A stretch of DNA of 64,000 nucleotides from Thaumasiovibrio occultus (GCA_019703815.1 AP023052.1:2294001-2358000); one strand, 5' to 3'. Numbered from the stretch's first letter, positions 27,506 through 37,319 are shown. Numbers and translations are program-made. Notes: generated by a model from the letters alone, not told the origin.

Positions 27506-28552
27506 TTATAGGAATTCTTCAGCGCCACCAGCACCCAGTGCTAGCTCACCGGCATCAGCCAGACGACGGGCAATCGCCAAGATCTCTTTCTGCGCCGCTT
27601 CCACATCGGCAACACGCACTGGCCCCATGGCTTCAAGATCGTCTTGCAGCATTTCGGCCGCGCGTTTCGACATGTTGCGCAGCACTTTGTCACGAACGAT
27701 GTCATCCGCACCTTTGAGCGCTTTTTGCAAGATCTCTTGCGGTACATCACGCAGCAAGACTTGAATGCCACGATCGTCGACTTCCGCCAAGTTCTCGAAC
27801 ACAAACATCAAATCTTGGATTTGGGTCGCCATGTCTTCGTCGTTGTCGCGGATCTGCTCCATCAACAAGCCTTCGACGTGGTTGTCCAAGTAGTTCATGA
27901 TCTCGGCTGCCGCCTTCAGGCCGCCAATCTTGGCCGCTTGCGCGCCCGCTTGACCGGCGAACTGTTTCTCCATGATCTCATTCAACTCGTGCAATGCTGC
28001 CGGTTGAACTTCTTCAAGGTTGGCAATACGCATCATCAAATCAAGACGCACGCGCTCTGGGAATTGCGACAAAATTTCTGCCGATTGCTCCGGCTCAAGG
28101 TACGACAACACGATGGTTTGGATCTGCGGGTGCTCGTTCAAAATGATGCTGGCTACCTGACGCGGATCCATCCATTTAAGTGAATCAAGACCTTTCGAGC
28201 CACCGCCCATCAAGATCTGATCCACCAAGTTGCTGGCTTTATCTTCACCCAAGGCCGCAATCAAGGCTTTCTTCACGAAGTCTTCGCTGCCCATACCGAT
28301 GGCGGTGTATTTTTGAATTTCTTCGATAAAGTTGCGGTGCACCGCTGATACTTTCGATTGGTTCAGATCGGCCATTGATGCCATCGCACCACCTACGCGC
28401 TGCACTTGCTTTGGCTCAAGGTGGCGAATGATCGACGCAGCATCTTCTTCGCTTAAACTGAGCAGCAAAATCGCGGCGCGATCCACCCCGCTAAGGGTCG
28501 TAATATCAAACGGGGGAGCGGGTTGCTCTACGGTGGTTAATTCATCGGCCAT
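27506..28552 (-). CDS. fliG: Motor switch protein FliG
   Basis: FliG transmits stator torque to the rotor. The 348 residues contain the FliF-binding N-domain (LSGVDRAAILLLSLSEEDAASIIRHL), the EHPQ motif in ILNEHPQIQTIVLSYL, and the C-terminal charged helix (IQVLLRDVPQEILQKALKGADDIVRDKVLRNMSKRAAEML). It overlaps the fliF end by 11 bases. Confidence 0.97.
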   Translation of the reverse strand: MADELTTVEQPAPPFDITTLSGVDRAAILLLSLSEEDAASIIRHLEPKQVQRVGGAMASMADLNQSKVSAVHRNFIEEIQKYTAIGMGSEDFVKKALIAALGEDKASNLVDQILMGGGSKGLDSLKWMDPRQVASIILNEHPQIQTIVLSYLEPEQSAEILSQFPERVRLDLMMRIANLEEVQPAALHELNEIMEKQFAGQAGAQAAKIGGLKAAAEIMNYLDNHVEGLLMEQIRDNDEDMATQIQDLMFVFENLAEVDDRGIQVLLRDVPQEILQKALKGADDIVRDKVLRNMSKRAAEMLQDDLEAMGPVRVADVEAAQKEILAIARRLADAGELALGAGGAEEFL

Positions 28553-30290
28553 CAGACACTATCCAACCTTTCACGACTTGTACTGCCAGCTCAGGCTCGT
28601 TCGCCACAAGGGCGCGCACCGCTTTCAGCAAGTCTTCATCTTTATGGAGATTTGGCAGATCAATTGAGCTGCTTGAGAACTCGAAGTGATCCAAACCATC
28701 AATATCACTACCCAACAGGGAGACATCGCCATGTCCATTGGCGGCAAGGCCATCGTGACCTGCCACGCTGTCGTCTTCAGCCACATTCGGGTAGAGCAGT
28801 TTTTTCATTGCTGGGCGCACCAAGAACAGGACAATCGCCACCATCACCAGTGCCGCCGCTAACCAACGGATCCAGTTATTAAAGTTCGGGTGCTCCCAAA
28901 TGACTTGTTCCACCGCTTGCTCGATTTCTGGCTCGGCAAACATCACGGTGGCGACTTCCATAAAGTCACCGCGGCTTTCGGCAAAACCAACACCGCCCAT
29001 CAGCAAGCGACGAATATTGTCCAGCTCGGCGGCGCTACGCGGCACCATGGTGATGTCGCCCGTGGCCGGATCGACTTGGCGTTTGTAATCGACTGCCACC
29101 GAGACCGTTTGACGCTGCACCGTGCCGTTTTGGGCGCGGCGATGGCTAATGGTGGTATCTAACTCAAAGTTACGGGTCGCTTCGCGATGCACAGAGCCAC
29201 TGCCGCCTTTACCCTGCTGCATATTGAGCACATCTTGCGGAATAGAGGAATCGACTGGCGGCTGGTTACTGAGCGCGCCTGGTACACCGGCGATGTGTGA
29301 GCCATTGTTGATATCTTCTAAGGTAAACTCACTGCGCGTTGATGCGGTATCAGGATTGAAATGCTTGGTGGTTTCTTCAAGCGTGCTGAAGTCCATCGAC
29401 ACATCCACCTGCGCGGTGTAGTTGCCCAGACCCAGCACGGGGATCAAAATGCTGTCGATTTTATCGCGTAGGCTGGCTTCTTGCTGGCGTTCGATTTCCA
29501 TCTCGCGACGACGTGCCGATGACGCGGGATCTTGTGTTCCGGAACTCAACAGGCGGCCATGCTGGTCGGTTACCGTCACACGAGATGGCGTTAGACTCGG
29601 CACGGCGGTCGCAACCATATCAACGATGGAGTTTACTTCTTCTTGACGCAGGGTTGAGCCGTTGCGCAGGGTCAAAAAGACCGTGGCAGAGGCATCTTGA
29701 TTGTGGCGCACAAACACACTTTGCTTTGGCATTGCCAAGAGCACTTGCGCTTTACTGACTTGACGAATTTGTTCGATGGCGCGGGCAAGTTGACGCTCGC
29801 GGCTGAGTTTTAGACGCTCTTGTTCAAGGCGTTGCGAAACCCCAAAGCCCATATCGTTGAGCAAAATATCGTCGCCGTGGAGTTCGCCACCATTAATGCC
29901 GGCGCGAACCAGATCCAAGCGTAACGTCGAGAAGATATCCGCAGGGACGCGAACTTCGTTGCCTTCCAAGGTGTATTCAATTTTTTGCTGATCGAGATAA
30001 TCAAGAACCGGGATCAACTCTTCGGTTTCGTAGACACCCAAGGGGCGCATTTCCGGCTCTTTGATCCAGAAAAACAGCAGCACAATCATCGCCACACAGA
30101 TAGACACCGCCAGCACTAAGATCACTTGGCGAATAATGTCTAAATCCCCGACGACGCTGTCGAGCTTAGAGGCACTGGTTTCGTTGGCGTCGAGATTCAT
30201 GCTCTCGTCCGCTACATCAGAGATGCTGACAGCGGTACTGCCGGCGTCGGCTGCCAATGCAAGTTCTTGTTTCATCGTCTCATCTGCCAC
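28542..30290 (-). CDS. fliF: MS-ring protein FliF
   Basis: FliF builds the MS-ring, the base of the motor. The 582 residues have two membrane helices (about 52-74 and 470-492) flanking the periplasmic ring-building motifs (YEETEELIPVLDYLDQQKIEY-like, LALAMPKQSVF-like). The C-terminal peptide DEDLLKAVRALVANEPELAVQVVKGWI binds FliG. It lies 47 bases after fliE. Confidence 0.97.
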   Translation of the reverse strand: MADETMKQELALAADAGSTAVSISDVADESMNLDANETSASKLDSVVGDLDIIRQVILVLAVSICVAMIVLLFFWIKEPEMRPLGVYETEELIPVLDYLDQQKIEYTLEGNEVRVPADIFSTLRLDLVRAGINGGELHGDDILLNDMGFGVSQRLEQERLKLSRERQLARAIEQIRQVSKAQVLLAMPKQSVFVRHNQDASATVFLTLRNGSTLRQEEVNSIVDMVATAVPSLTPSRVTVTDQHGRLLSSGTQDPASSARRREMEIERQQEASLRDKIDSILIPVLGLGNYTAQVDVSMDFSTLEETTKHFNPDTASTRSEFTLEDINNGSHIAGVPGALSNQPPVDSSIPQDVLNMQQGKGGSGSVHREATRNFELDTTISHRRAQNGTVQRQTVSVAVDYKRQVDPATGDITMVPRSAAELDNIRRLLMGGVGFAESRGDFMEVATVMFAEPEIEQAVEQVIWEHPNFNNWIRWLAAALVMVAIVLFLVRPAMKKLLYPNVAEDDSVAGHDGLAANGHGDVSLLGSDIDGLDHFEFSSSSIDLPNLHKDEDLLKAVRALVANEPELAVQVVKGWIVSDGR

Positions 30291-30337
30291 TGACTTGTCC
30301 CATGTTCGTTATACTGGACCTTGCGTTTCACGTTGCG

Positions 30338-30649
30338 TTATACCGGCATACTCATCAGCTCTTTGTAGGCTTCCACGAGCTTGTTTCTGACTTCTATTGT
30401 CGCTTCGAAGGCGACACTCGATTTGTTGCGCGCAATCATCACGTCCGACAACGACACCGTGCGATCGCCTTGATCGAAACGGGTTTGCATGGTGCTCGAT
30501 TGCTGCTGCAAGCTGTTCACGTTATTCACCGCTTGGCTCAACATCTGTCCGAAGTCTTGACCGACTTGCTGTGCGGTCGCAGGACGTTGCGCACTTTGCG
30601 CTTCCAAACGCATCGTCGCCATTTGCGACTGCATTTCACCTACTTTCAT
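30338..30649 (-). CDS. fliE: MS-ring/rod junction protein FliE
   Basis: FliE joins the MS-ring to the rod. The 103 residues include DFGQMLSQAVNNVNSLQQQSS and the C-terminal MIARNKSSVAFEATIEVRNKLVEAYKELMSMPV. I chose the ATG at 30649 because AAGGAG lies 6 bases upstream. A longer frame adds only 12 residues of no similarity. It is the first gene of the sigma-54 fliE operon. Confidence 0.96.
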   Translation of the reverse strand: MKVGEMQSQMATMRLEAQSAQRPATAQQVGQDFGQMLSQAVNNVNSLQQQSSTMQTRFDQGDRTVSLSDVMIARNKSSVAFEATIEVRNKLVEAYKELMSMPV

Positions 30650-30705
30650 TGCTGACTCCTTCAAAATGACAGAACGTTGACACAAAACTCAGATACTACT
30701 GTTAC

Positions 30706-30721
30706 AGCAACATTAACGCCA
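30706..30721 (-). promoter_or_regulatory. Sigma-54 promoter for fliE operon
   Basis: The minus strand reads TGGCGTTAATGTTGCT, with TGGC at -24, TTGC at -12 and exact GG-N10-GC spacing. The predicted start is near 30695, about 46 bases before fliE. This class is FlrA-activated in Vibrio. Confidence 0.85.
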
Positions 30722-30738
30722 ATTCTTTCGTTACATTC

Positions 30739-32127
30739 CTAAGCTGGGATATCGATCCCAGCATCTCGCATCTTCGCCAGCTTATAGCGCAGGGTACGCG
30801 GGCTGATCCCTAAGCGATCTGCCACTTCCTTGCGACGCCCTTCACAAACCTTAATGGCATCGAGAATGATGGCGAACTCTTGCTCACGTAGCTCACCGCC
30901 CAAACCGTCGCCTTTTTTCGTCAATTCTTCGTCGGCCAAGGCGTTAGGTGCCATAAACGGTGCCACCATAGGCTCAACGGGGGTGATACGGTCGAGGTGC
31001 CACTCGGTGCCTTCGAGCAGAATATGACTGCTATCAATCGCGCCGCCACCGGCCAAGATCAGCGCCCGTTGGATCACGTTATCCAGTTCGCGCACATTGC
31101 CCGGCCAGCCATACTGTGCCAATAAATGCTGCGCGCATGGGTTTAGCTCAGGCAGTGGCATGCCTTGGCGTACACAGTGGCGCTCAATCAAATGCTGAGA
31201 CAGCGGCAAAATATCGGCAGGACGCTCGGCCAGTGCAGGCCACGTCAATGGGAACACATTCAGGCGGTAGTAGAGATCTTCACGGAATTTGCCTTCCGCG
31301 ACATACTGGCGCAGATCGCGGTTACTGGTCGCTAGCACGCGCACATCAAGTTTGATGGTTTTACGGCTACCCAAACGCTCGACTTCGCGCTCTTGCAGTA
31401 CCCGCAGCAGTTTCGCTTGCAGGTTGAGATCCATTTCGCTGATCTCATCGAGTAAAATCGTGCCGTTTTGCGCTTGTTCAAACTTGCCCGGGCAGGCTTG
31501 GATCGCACCGGTAAACGCGCCTTTTTCGTAGCCAAATAAAGTGGCTTCGAGCATGTTGTCGGGGATCGCGGCGCAGTTGATAGCCACAAACGGGCCGTCT
31601 TTGCGCGTGGAATGCTGATGAATATGGCGACTGAGCACTTCTTTACCACTACCACTTGGGCCAAGCACCATCACGTTGGCATCGGTTGCCGCCACTTTTT
31701 CGGCCATCGCCAGCAGGTGCAAACTTTTCGGATCGGCGACCACGGTGTGGTGATTATCCGCTTTTACCGGTGCATAGCGGCTGACCATGTTGAGCAGCAC
31801 TTCGGGCGCGAAGGGTTTCGCCATGTAGTCGATCGCCCCTTCTTTCATCGCCACCACCGCATCTTCGATATTGGCGTACGCCGTCATCAACAGCACTGGC
31901 AACTTCGGCCAATTCAATTTGATGGTGCGCAGCAGCGCCAAGCCATCCATGCCCGCCATCTGCACATCTGAGATCACGATATCAACGGCTTCTTGCTTGA
32001 GCAGCACCACAGCTTGCTCGGCACTGTCGGCTTCTACCCACGCATAACCCGCGAGTGACAAGGTATCTACGAGGGCCTCACGCAGGCCAGCATCGTCTTC
32101 TACGACTAGGACTCGACTTTGATTCAT
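30739..32127 (-). CDS. flrC: Sigma-54 response regulator FlrC
   Basis: FlrC activates the middle flagellar genes with sigma-54. The 462 residues have a receiver domain (Asp54 in ISDVQM) and an AAA+ domain with GPSGSGKE and the sigma-54 contact loop GAFTGA. The C-terminal Fis-like helix-turn-helix is RRKEVADRLGISPRTLRYKLAKM. I chose the ATG at 32127, which has GGAGG 6 bases upstream and overlaps the flrB stop by one base (TGATG). Confidence 0.96.
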   Translation of the reverse strand: MNQSRVLVVEDDAGLREALVDTLSLAGYAWVEADSAEQAVVLLKQEAVDIVISDVQMAGMDGLALLRTIKLNWPKLPVLLMTAYANIEDAVVAMKEGAIDYMAKPFAPEVLLNMVSRYAPVKADNHHTVVADPKSLHLLAMAEKVAATDANVMVLGPSGSGKEVLSRHIHQHSTRKDGPFVAINCAAIPDNMLEATLFGYEKGAFTGAIQACPGKFEQAQNGTILLDEISEMDLNLQAKLLRVLQEREVERLGSRKTIKLDVRVLATSNRDLRQYVAEGKFREDLYYRLNVFPLTWPALAERPADILPLSQHLIERHCVRQGMPLPELNPCAQHLLAQYGWPGNVRELDNVIQRALILAGGGAIDSSHILLEGTEWHLDRITPVEPMVAPFMAPNALADEELTKKGDGLGGELREQEFAIILDAIKVCEGRRKEVADRLGISPRTLRYKLAKMRDAGIDIPA

Positions 32128-33149
32128 CACTGGCCTCCCTTCGAATTATGCAGTGGTAGTTGTAAGGTAAATGTCGCTCCCGCGCCGGGCATGGAGTGGA
32201 TCAATAACTGACCGTGGTGCGCTTTGGCGACGGTTTGCACCACCGCTAAACCCAAACCGGTTCCCTGTTGGCGGGTGGTAAAAAACGGCTCTAATATCTT
32301 CTCTTGCATCTCAGGCGCGATCCCCGGGCCATTGTCGGTTACCGAGACGTACACCGCTTGACCGTGAGTTTGGCAATTTAAGCTGACGCGACAGCCATTG
32401 CCCGCCACTTGGATCGCGTTGATGATCAAGTTGCTGATCGCGCTGGCTAGCGCATTGACGTTGCCAAACAAGGCGGTCGATTCATCTTCGCAATCGATAC
32501 TGAAATCGACATCGTGACGGGCGATCAGCGCATCCACCATGCGCTCAATTTCATTGAGCAACTCTTCCACACTAAACGCCGACACCACTTTGTTATCGCC
32601 GCCTTTAGCGAACAGCAGCATGTCGTTAACTTGCTTTTCCAAGTCGTGGAGGCGATCCACCAGCTTGTGTTGAAAGCGCTGGCGAGTCGGCTGCGGCACA
32701 TTGGCAGCGCCTAAGTTTTCGGCATAAAGCAGAGCGCTAGATAAGGGGGTGCGAATTTGATGCGCCAGTGAGGCCACCATTCGACCGAGCGACGACAAAC
32801 GCTGCATGTCGCTGACCCGCGACTGCAACAAACGGGTTTCGGTCATGTCGGTAATTAAGATCAGCTGGCCACTGTTGGAGGCGGAAATCGCCAATTTGAC
32901 TTTCTTGCCATCACGCAGCGAAATTTCATGGCCGTCATCGTCTTTGGGCTCAAACGCGCGTTGAATAATGGTAAACCAACGCTCGCCCACTAACGGCGTG
33001 CCCAACAGGCGCTCAGCTTCTGGATTGGCTTCTGAAATCAGACCTTTAGGATCAAGCAGCACCACGCCCGCAGGCATCGCATTGATCACCTGTTGGTAAC
33101 GCTCAACTTGTTGCTCTATCTGTTGTGAGGGGGATGCAAGTTGTTCCAT
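32127..33149 (-). CDS. flrB: Sensor histidine kinase FlrB
   Basis: FlrB phosphorylates FlrC. The 340-residue protein has no membrane helix. A PAS domain (about 20-105, VINAMPAGVVLLDPKGLISEAN) precedes the dimerisation/phosphotransfer helix with His130 (SLAHQIRTPLSSALLYAEN) and an ATPase domain (NLIINAIQVAGNG, DNGPGIAPE, GTGLGLAVVQ). It is translated together with flrC. Confidence 0.95.
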   Translation of the reverse strand: MEQLASPSQQIEQQVERYQQVINAMPAGVVLLDPKGLISEANPEAERLLGTPLVGERWFTIIQRAFEPKDDDGHEISLRDGKKVKLAISASNSGQLILITDMTETRLLQSRVSDMQRLSSLGRMVASLAHQIRTPLSSALLYAENLGAANVPQPTRQRFQHKLVDRLHDLEKQVNDMLLFAKGGDNKVVSAFSVEELLNEIERMVDALIARHDVDFSIDCEDESTALFGNVNALASAISNLIINAIQVAGNGCRVSLNCQTHGQAVYVSVTDNGPGIAPEMQEKILEPFFTTRQQGTGLGLAVVQTVAKAHHGQLLIHSMPGAGATFTLQLPLHNSKGGQ

Positions 33150-33195
33150 AAGCCACTGTGTTTATTGACAATTTCATGACATTTATTGGACTTCT

Positions 33196-33211
33196 TGCAT
33201 TTTTCATACCA
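33196..33211 (-). promoter_or_regulatory. Sigma-54 promoter candidate for flrBC
   Basis: The minus strand reads TGGTATGAAAAATGCA with GG-N10-GC spacing; the -12 half is ATGCA in place of TTGCA. It lies about 47 bases before flrB, just after the flrA terminator. In Vibrio, flrBC is activated by FlrA with sigma-54. Confidence 0.7.
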
Positions 33212-33250
33212 GTTTTTAAGTCATTGTTATTACGGTTTTTTATTCAGAAA

Positions 33251-33280
33251 ATAAAAAAGGAGTCAATAAAATGACTCCTT
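33251..33280 (-). terminator. Rho-independent terminator of flrA
   Basis: A 9-bp perfect stem (AAGGAGTCA / TGACTCCTT, 33257-33265 and 33272-33280) with a six-base loop is followed on the minus strand by a run of T (33251-33258). It separates flrA from flrBC. Confidence 0.85.
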
Positions 33281-33339
33281 GATATTTCGGTCAGTTATCA
33301 ATCACTTTTCAATCGAAAAGGCCGATCCGTGCAATATTA

Positions 33340-34803
33340 TTATTCGCGACCCAGCTGGTACTTGCGCATTTTCTCCACCAAAGTGGTACGACGCATACCC
33401 AACATGTCAGCGGCGCGAGCCACGATCCAGTCTTGGGCTTCAAGGGCTTGAGTGATCAAATCCACTTCCAGATCCGCCAGCATCTCCTTCAGGTTCAATC
33501 CTTCCGGTGGCAACGCGTTAATGCTTGGCATCACATCGAGCTCATCGAAATCGTCGTCAAAGCTGTCTGAGAACATCGCTGATAGTGCATCGCGCTCCAG
33601 TTGATCGCTGCTTTCTTCCATCAAGGTTGAACCGGCAGGCTCAAAATCAGAGTAACGGTATTTCGGTGGTAACTGGTTTACGTCGATCAGGCCATCAGGG
33701 CAGATGATGGTCATACGCTCAATCAGGTTAGCCAATTCACGGACGTTCCCCGGCCAATCGTGTTGCACTAACGAGCTTAGCGCGCGCTGGCTAAAGTGTA
33801 AGTTGCCGCAAACCCCTTCCGCTTGCATACGTGCAAACAGCTCTTGGATCAGCAACGGAATATCTTCACGGCGTTCGCGTAGCGCGGGCATTTCGATGGG
33901 GAAAACGTTCAGGCGATAAAACAGATCTTCACGGAATGAGCCATCGGAGATCATCTCATCAAGATTACGGTGGGTCGCCGCCACAATGCGGACGTTGGCT
34001 TTGAGCGTTTTGGTGCCGCCGACGCGCTCAAAGCAGCGCTCTTGCAGCACACGCAGCAATTTCACCTGCATCGCAGCGGGCATATCGCCGATTTCATCAA
34101 GGAACAGCGTACCGCCTTCGGCCATTTCAAAGCGCCCTTTGCGGCTTGAAATCGCGCCAGTAAACGCCCCTTTCTCGTGACCAAACAGCTCGCTTTCCAG
34201 CAGATCCGGTGGGATCGCGCCGCAGTTAACCGGTACAAACGGCCCTTCACGACGTGGCGAGTGGTAATGCACATTACGCGCCACCACTTCTTTACCTGTG
34301 CCTGACTCACCTAGGATCAATACGTTGGCATCGGTTCCCGCGACTTGCTCGATCAGCTTGCGCACCGCGACGATCTGCTCGCTACTGCCCACCATGCTTC
34401 TAAACAAGGTAGAGCGGCGGCCAATCGTTGGCACCGGACGCGTCACTTGGCCGAGGAATTCTTGGCAATGACGCAAGCCTTCCGCGATCTGATGGTACGT
34501 CAGCGGCGTGCGCATATCGCCCACATAGTTAGGGAATGAAGAGAGAAGTTCGTGATGCTCCCGCAGTGCCAACATCGGCAGATGCGTTTGCTCGTTGATA
34601 GTGTCCAGTACGGCAGTTAAGGCGCGTTTAGACGCGATCTTGCCAACAAAGCACGCTTTCCATGCATGCTCAGGCAAAGTCTTTTCAACCAAACTTAGGG
34701 GTAGGCAAACACAGGGCTCGCCTACAAACTCAAATATTACTCCCAAATCGTGACGGCTTTGCGCCTCGTCATCGATTACAAGAATCTTTGCTACACCTTG
34801 CAT
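33340..34803 (-). CDS. flrA: Flagellar master regulator FlrA (FleQ family)
   Basis: FlrA is the sigma-54 activator at the top of the polar-flagellum hierarchy. The 487 residues have a degenerate receiver-like N-domain, an AAA+ domain with GESGTGKE (165-172) and GAFTGA, and a C-terminal helix-turn-helix ([25 protein letters not shown]). Arg135 (LFRSMVG) and Arg176 (VARNVHYHS) are kept at the positions known to bind cyclic di-GMP in V. cholerae FlrA, so inhibition by that messenger is likely. Its leader carries an 18-base palindrome at 34844-34861. Confidence 0.96.
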   Translation of the reverse strand: MQGVAKILVIDDEAQSRHDLGVIFEFVGEPCVCLPLSLVEKTLPEHAWKACFVGKIASKRALTAVLDTINEQTHLPMLALREHHELLSSFPNYVGDMRTPLTYHQIAEGLRHCQEFLGQVTRPVPTIGRRSTLFRSMVGSSEQIVAVRKLIEQVAGTDANVLILGESGTGKEVVARNVHYHSPRREGPFVPVNCGAIPPDLLESELFGHEKGAFTGAISSRKGRFEMAEGGTLFLDEIGDMPAAMQVKLLRVLQERCFERVGGTKTLKANVRIVAATHRNLDEMISDGSFREDLFYRLNVFPIEMPALRERREDIPLLIQELFARMQAEGVCGNLHFSQRALSSLVQHDWPGNVRELANLIERMTIICPDGLIDVNQLPPKYRYSDFEPAGSTLMEESSDQLERDALSAMFSDSFDDDFDELDVMPSINALPPEGLNLKEMLADLEVDLITQALEAQDWIVARAADMLGMRRTTLVEKMRKYQLGRE

Positions 34804-34843
34804 TGAATAAACTTGCCTGCCTTAATTTGCGTTCTTTTTCGTG

Positions 34844-34861
34844 GCCTTTTTGCAAAAAGGC
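34844..34861. repeat. Perfect 18-base palindrome in the flrA leader
   Basis: GCCTTTTTGCAAAAAGGC reads the same on both strands and lies 40 bases before the flrA start. It may be an operator for autoregulation or an mRNA hairpin near the ribosome site. No run of T follows it, so it is not a standard terminator. Nothing else recognisable is in 34804-35004. Confidence 0.6.
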
Positions 34862-35004
34862 TGCTCCCCATTAACCTCAAAGTAAAATGCCGATCAGACA
34901 CTTACTATAATGTGAAACATCGAATAAATGCTTCAAAGGTATCAAGGTTTAACCAAAAGTTTCTGATAGGCTTCTATTGTAATTGAACAACACAATAAGG
35001 CAAC

Positions 35005-35031
35005 CGAGGTCAACGAAAAGCTATGACCTCG
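35005..35031 (-). terminator. Hairpin after fliS, possible terminator
   Basis: An 8-bp perfect inverted repeat (CGAGGTCA / TGACCTCG) with an 11-base loop begins 32 bases downstream of the fliS stop. The T run after it is weak (GTTGCCTTATT), so it is a doubtful intrinsic terminator for the flaG-fliS transcript. Confidence 0.4.
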
Positions 35032-35062
35032 ACTTTTCAAAATGCGAAGCTGGTTTGAATAC

Positions 35063-35473
35063 TTATTCGGCGAAATTCGTTAAAGCGTGAAACTCCTCAG
35101 GTATTTGATCCCAAGCAGATTTAATTTCGCGTAACATATGAACAACATCATCAATGAGTTCAGGGCTATTATTCTGGTTTGACAGGGTAATTTGATGGAT
35201 CATATATTCGTATAAGGAATCAAGATTGGTCGAAATGTCCCCGCCATCTTCCATCGAGAGGCACGCACGCAAACTCATTACGATATCTAACGCTTTACCA
35301 AGACGCTCCCCTTTCACGGCCATGTTGTTTTGCTCCATTGCCGCTTTACCTTGAATAAGACGCTCAATAGCACCCGCCATCAACATCTGAATCACGCGGT
35401 GAGGAGAGGCAGACGTTAACTGGCTATCAATTGAAACTTTTTTATACGCCTGTAGTGATCCACGCATTGCCAT
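35063..35473 (-). CDS. fliS: Flagellin export chaperone FliS
   Basis: FliS binds the flagellin C-terminus before export. The 136 residues show the FliS fold, with AYKKVSIDSQLTSASPHRVIQMLMAGAIERLIQGKAAM and a helical C-terminal half. I chose the ATG at 35473 (MAMRGSLQAYKK) with AGGA 8 bases upstream. The frame stays open above it inside the preceding gene, but that part has no similarity. Confidence 0.95.
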   Translation of the reverse strand: MAMRGSLQAYKKVSIDSQLTSASPHRVIQMLMAGAIERLIQGKAAMEQNNMAVKGERLGKALDIVMSLRACLSMEDGGDISTNLDSLYEYMIHQITLSNQNNSPELIDDVVHMLREIKSAWDQIPEEFHALTNFAE

Positions 35474-35502
35474 ATTTTCGGTCCTATTTTTCGAAATGCT
35501 GT

Positions 35503-35892
35503 TTAGCGAAACTTGTTGTACTGCTGCACGGATTTTTGCCCGCGCTGAATATGTTGCAACTGGCTGCGGCTGTGCTCGCGCAGTGCGGTAATTTGTGCCA
35601 AAAGCTGCTGCGTGCGCACCATGGCTTGCTGCCACAGCTCTGGGCTGATGTTCTCACCGGGTTTGAGTTGGACGATTAGCGCTTTGCGCTGCCCTAGCAA
35701 CGCCTTCAATTGGCGCTCAAGCTCAATGTCACTCGCCGGCATGCCGTCAGCGGCTTTTACCTCAGGAGGTATTGCGCCCTGCAAATTTTGTGCCGAACTA
35801 CTAAGGGATAAAACGTCAGAGATTTGGCAATCCAATGCCGCAAGGGTGTCGGCAAGCGATATGGGCGCTGGTGATGGGAACAAATCTGACAT
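35503..35892 (-). CDS. FliT-like flagellar protein (FlaI of Vibrio)
   Basis: This 129-residue helical protein sits between fliD and fliS, where Vibrio has flaI and enterobacteria have fliT, the FliD chaperone. It has a polar N-terminus and helices such as IELERQLKALLGQRKALIVQL and a C-terminal stretch ending HIQRGQKSVQQYNKF. Sequence similarity to FliT is faint; the call rests mainly on position, size and helical character. Confidence 0.7.
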   Translation of the reverse strand: MSDLFPSPAPISLADTLAALDCQISDVLSLSSSAQNLQGAIPPEVKAADGMPASDIELERQLKALLGQRKALIVQLKPGENISPELWQQAMVRTQQLLAQITALREHSRSQLQHIQRGQKSVQQYNKFR

Positions 35893-35945
35893 TATCTTAT
35901 GCTCTGCCGTTGATCGTGTTAGCTGATAGATGCGTTAAGCGCGCG

Positions 35946-37319
35946 CTACGCACCCGCGCCACCCGGCATCATGCCTTGCATGTAGGCCAGTTGCGATTTC
36001 ATCTCGCTCATGGCTGAATCCATCGCCGAAAAGCGATCGAACGTGCGCTGTTTCACTGACTCTAGACGCTCGTCCAGTTTCTCTTGCTCGGTGTATAGCT
36101 GGCGCTGTTGATCGCCTAAGGAATTTTCCCGTGCGCGGATCGTGCCCGTCATGCCGGTGTAGCTGTGAATAAGATCTTCTACCCGACGCGCAAAGCCATT
36201 GCGGCCACCAAAGAAATCATTCAAGCCGTTGAAGTTCGTGTTGAGCTGTTTATCGAGCAGATCGTAATCAATTTCCAATCGCCCTTCCATGGTGGTGGTC
36301 AGGCCCAAGCTACTTAGCGTGTTCATGTTGTCTGGCGCGCCTTCCACCGGCGAAGTAAAGGCTTCGCGCAATTTGGAGGTCGAGCTGCGCACCAAGCTGT
36401 CGCCCATCAGTGGGCCGCCGGATTGTGTCGCGGGATCGTATTTCGACAACTGCTGGGTGACATCAAAATACTGGTTATAAGCGGAAACGAATTGCTCTAT
36501 CGCGCCACGGACGCTATCGCGATCGTAACCCACTTCTAACGTCGTCGGCTCGCCTGCGGAGACATCAGTGAGCGTCAGGTTGACGCCGTCGATCGCGTTA
36601 TCGAGGTTATTGCTGCTGCCGGAGATCACCGCGATACCATCAAGCACCACTTTGGCGTCACGCGCCGCTTGCATCTCGACCATCGGGCTCGACGGCTTAG
36701 TCACGTTATAGCCAAAGCGTTGCAGCACGCTCTCGGTTGGGGCGTCGATTTTGACTTTCAGCTGGCTGTCTTCACCGGTTTTATCACCCGACAGCACCAA
36801 GCGCGCCCCCTGATCATCTTGGATCACGGAGGCCATGATGCCGGGGTTATTCTCCGCGCGGTTAATTTCTCGCACCAGATCGATTAACTTGTCTTGGCCG
36901 GGTTTAAGCTCAACTTTGAACGACTGGCTCGCCATCGACAGGCGCAAGGTTCCCGCGCCCAGTGCGGTATCGGCGTCGATAGGGGCAGAAACAATTTTAT
37001 GGGCTTGAGCGAGTTGCTGAACGTCAACACTGTAACGGCCAACGGCTGCCGCCGAAGTGGCGGTGGCAGAAAGGTGTTCGGGCTTATCAAGGGTGGTGCG
37101 ACGCGCGGCTAAGGTGTCGTTATTGCGAAAATCGGCCATCAAGCCTTTCATCACATCTAACGACTCTTTCAATCGACCGTAGGCGCTAATGTTGGTCTGA
37201 ATATCTGCGGTTTGGCGATCAATACGTTCCTGTTTAGGGGCGCGTTCGGCTTGCACGAGCTTATCAACCATGTTGTTGATATCCATGCCTGAACCAATGC
37301 CTGCCATTTGTATTGCCAT
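35946..37319 (-). CDS. fliD: Flagellar filament cap protein FliD
   Basis: FliD caps the filament and guides flagellin folding. The 457 residues have the N-terminal region (GIGSGMDINNMVDKLVQAERAPKQ), the hypervariable middle and the C-terminal coiled coil (QRQLYTEQEKLDERLESVKQRTFDRFSAMDSAMSEMKSQLAYM). It is called FlaH in some Vibrio. It starts 21 bases after flaG. Confidence 0.96.
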   Translation of the reverse strand: MAIQMAGIGSGMDINNMVDKLVQAERAPKQERIDRQTADIQTNISAYGRLKESLDVMKGLMADFRNNDTLAARRTTLDKPEHLSATATSAAAVGRYSVDVQQLAQAHKIVSAPIDADTALGAGTLRLSMASQSFKVELKPGQDKLIDLVREINRAENNPGIMASVIQDDQGARLVLSGDKTGEDSQLKVKIDAPTESVLQRFGYNVTKPSSPMVEMQAARDAKVVLDGIAVISGSSNNLDNAIDGVNLTLTDVSAGEPTTLEVGYDRDSVRGAIEQFVSAYNQYFDVTQQLSKYDPATQSGGPLMGDSLVRSSTSKLREAFTSPVEGAPDNMNTLSSLGLTTTMEGRLEIDYDLLDKQLNTNFNGLNDFFGGRNGFARRVEDLIHSYTGMTGTIRARENSLGDQQRQLYTEQEKLDERLESVKQRTFDRFSAMDSAMSEMKSQLAYMQGMMPGGAGA

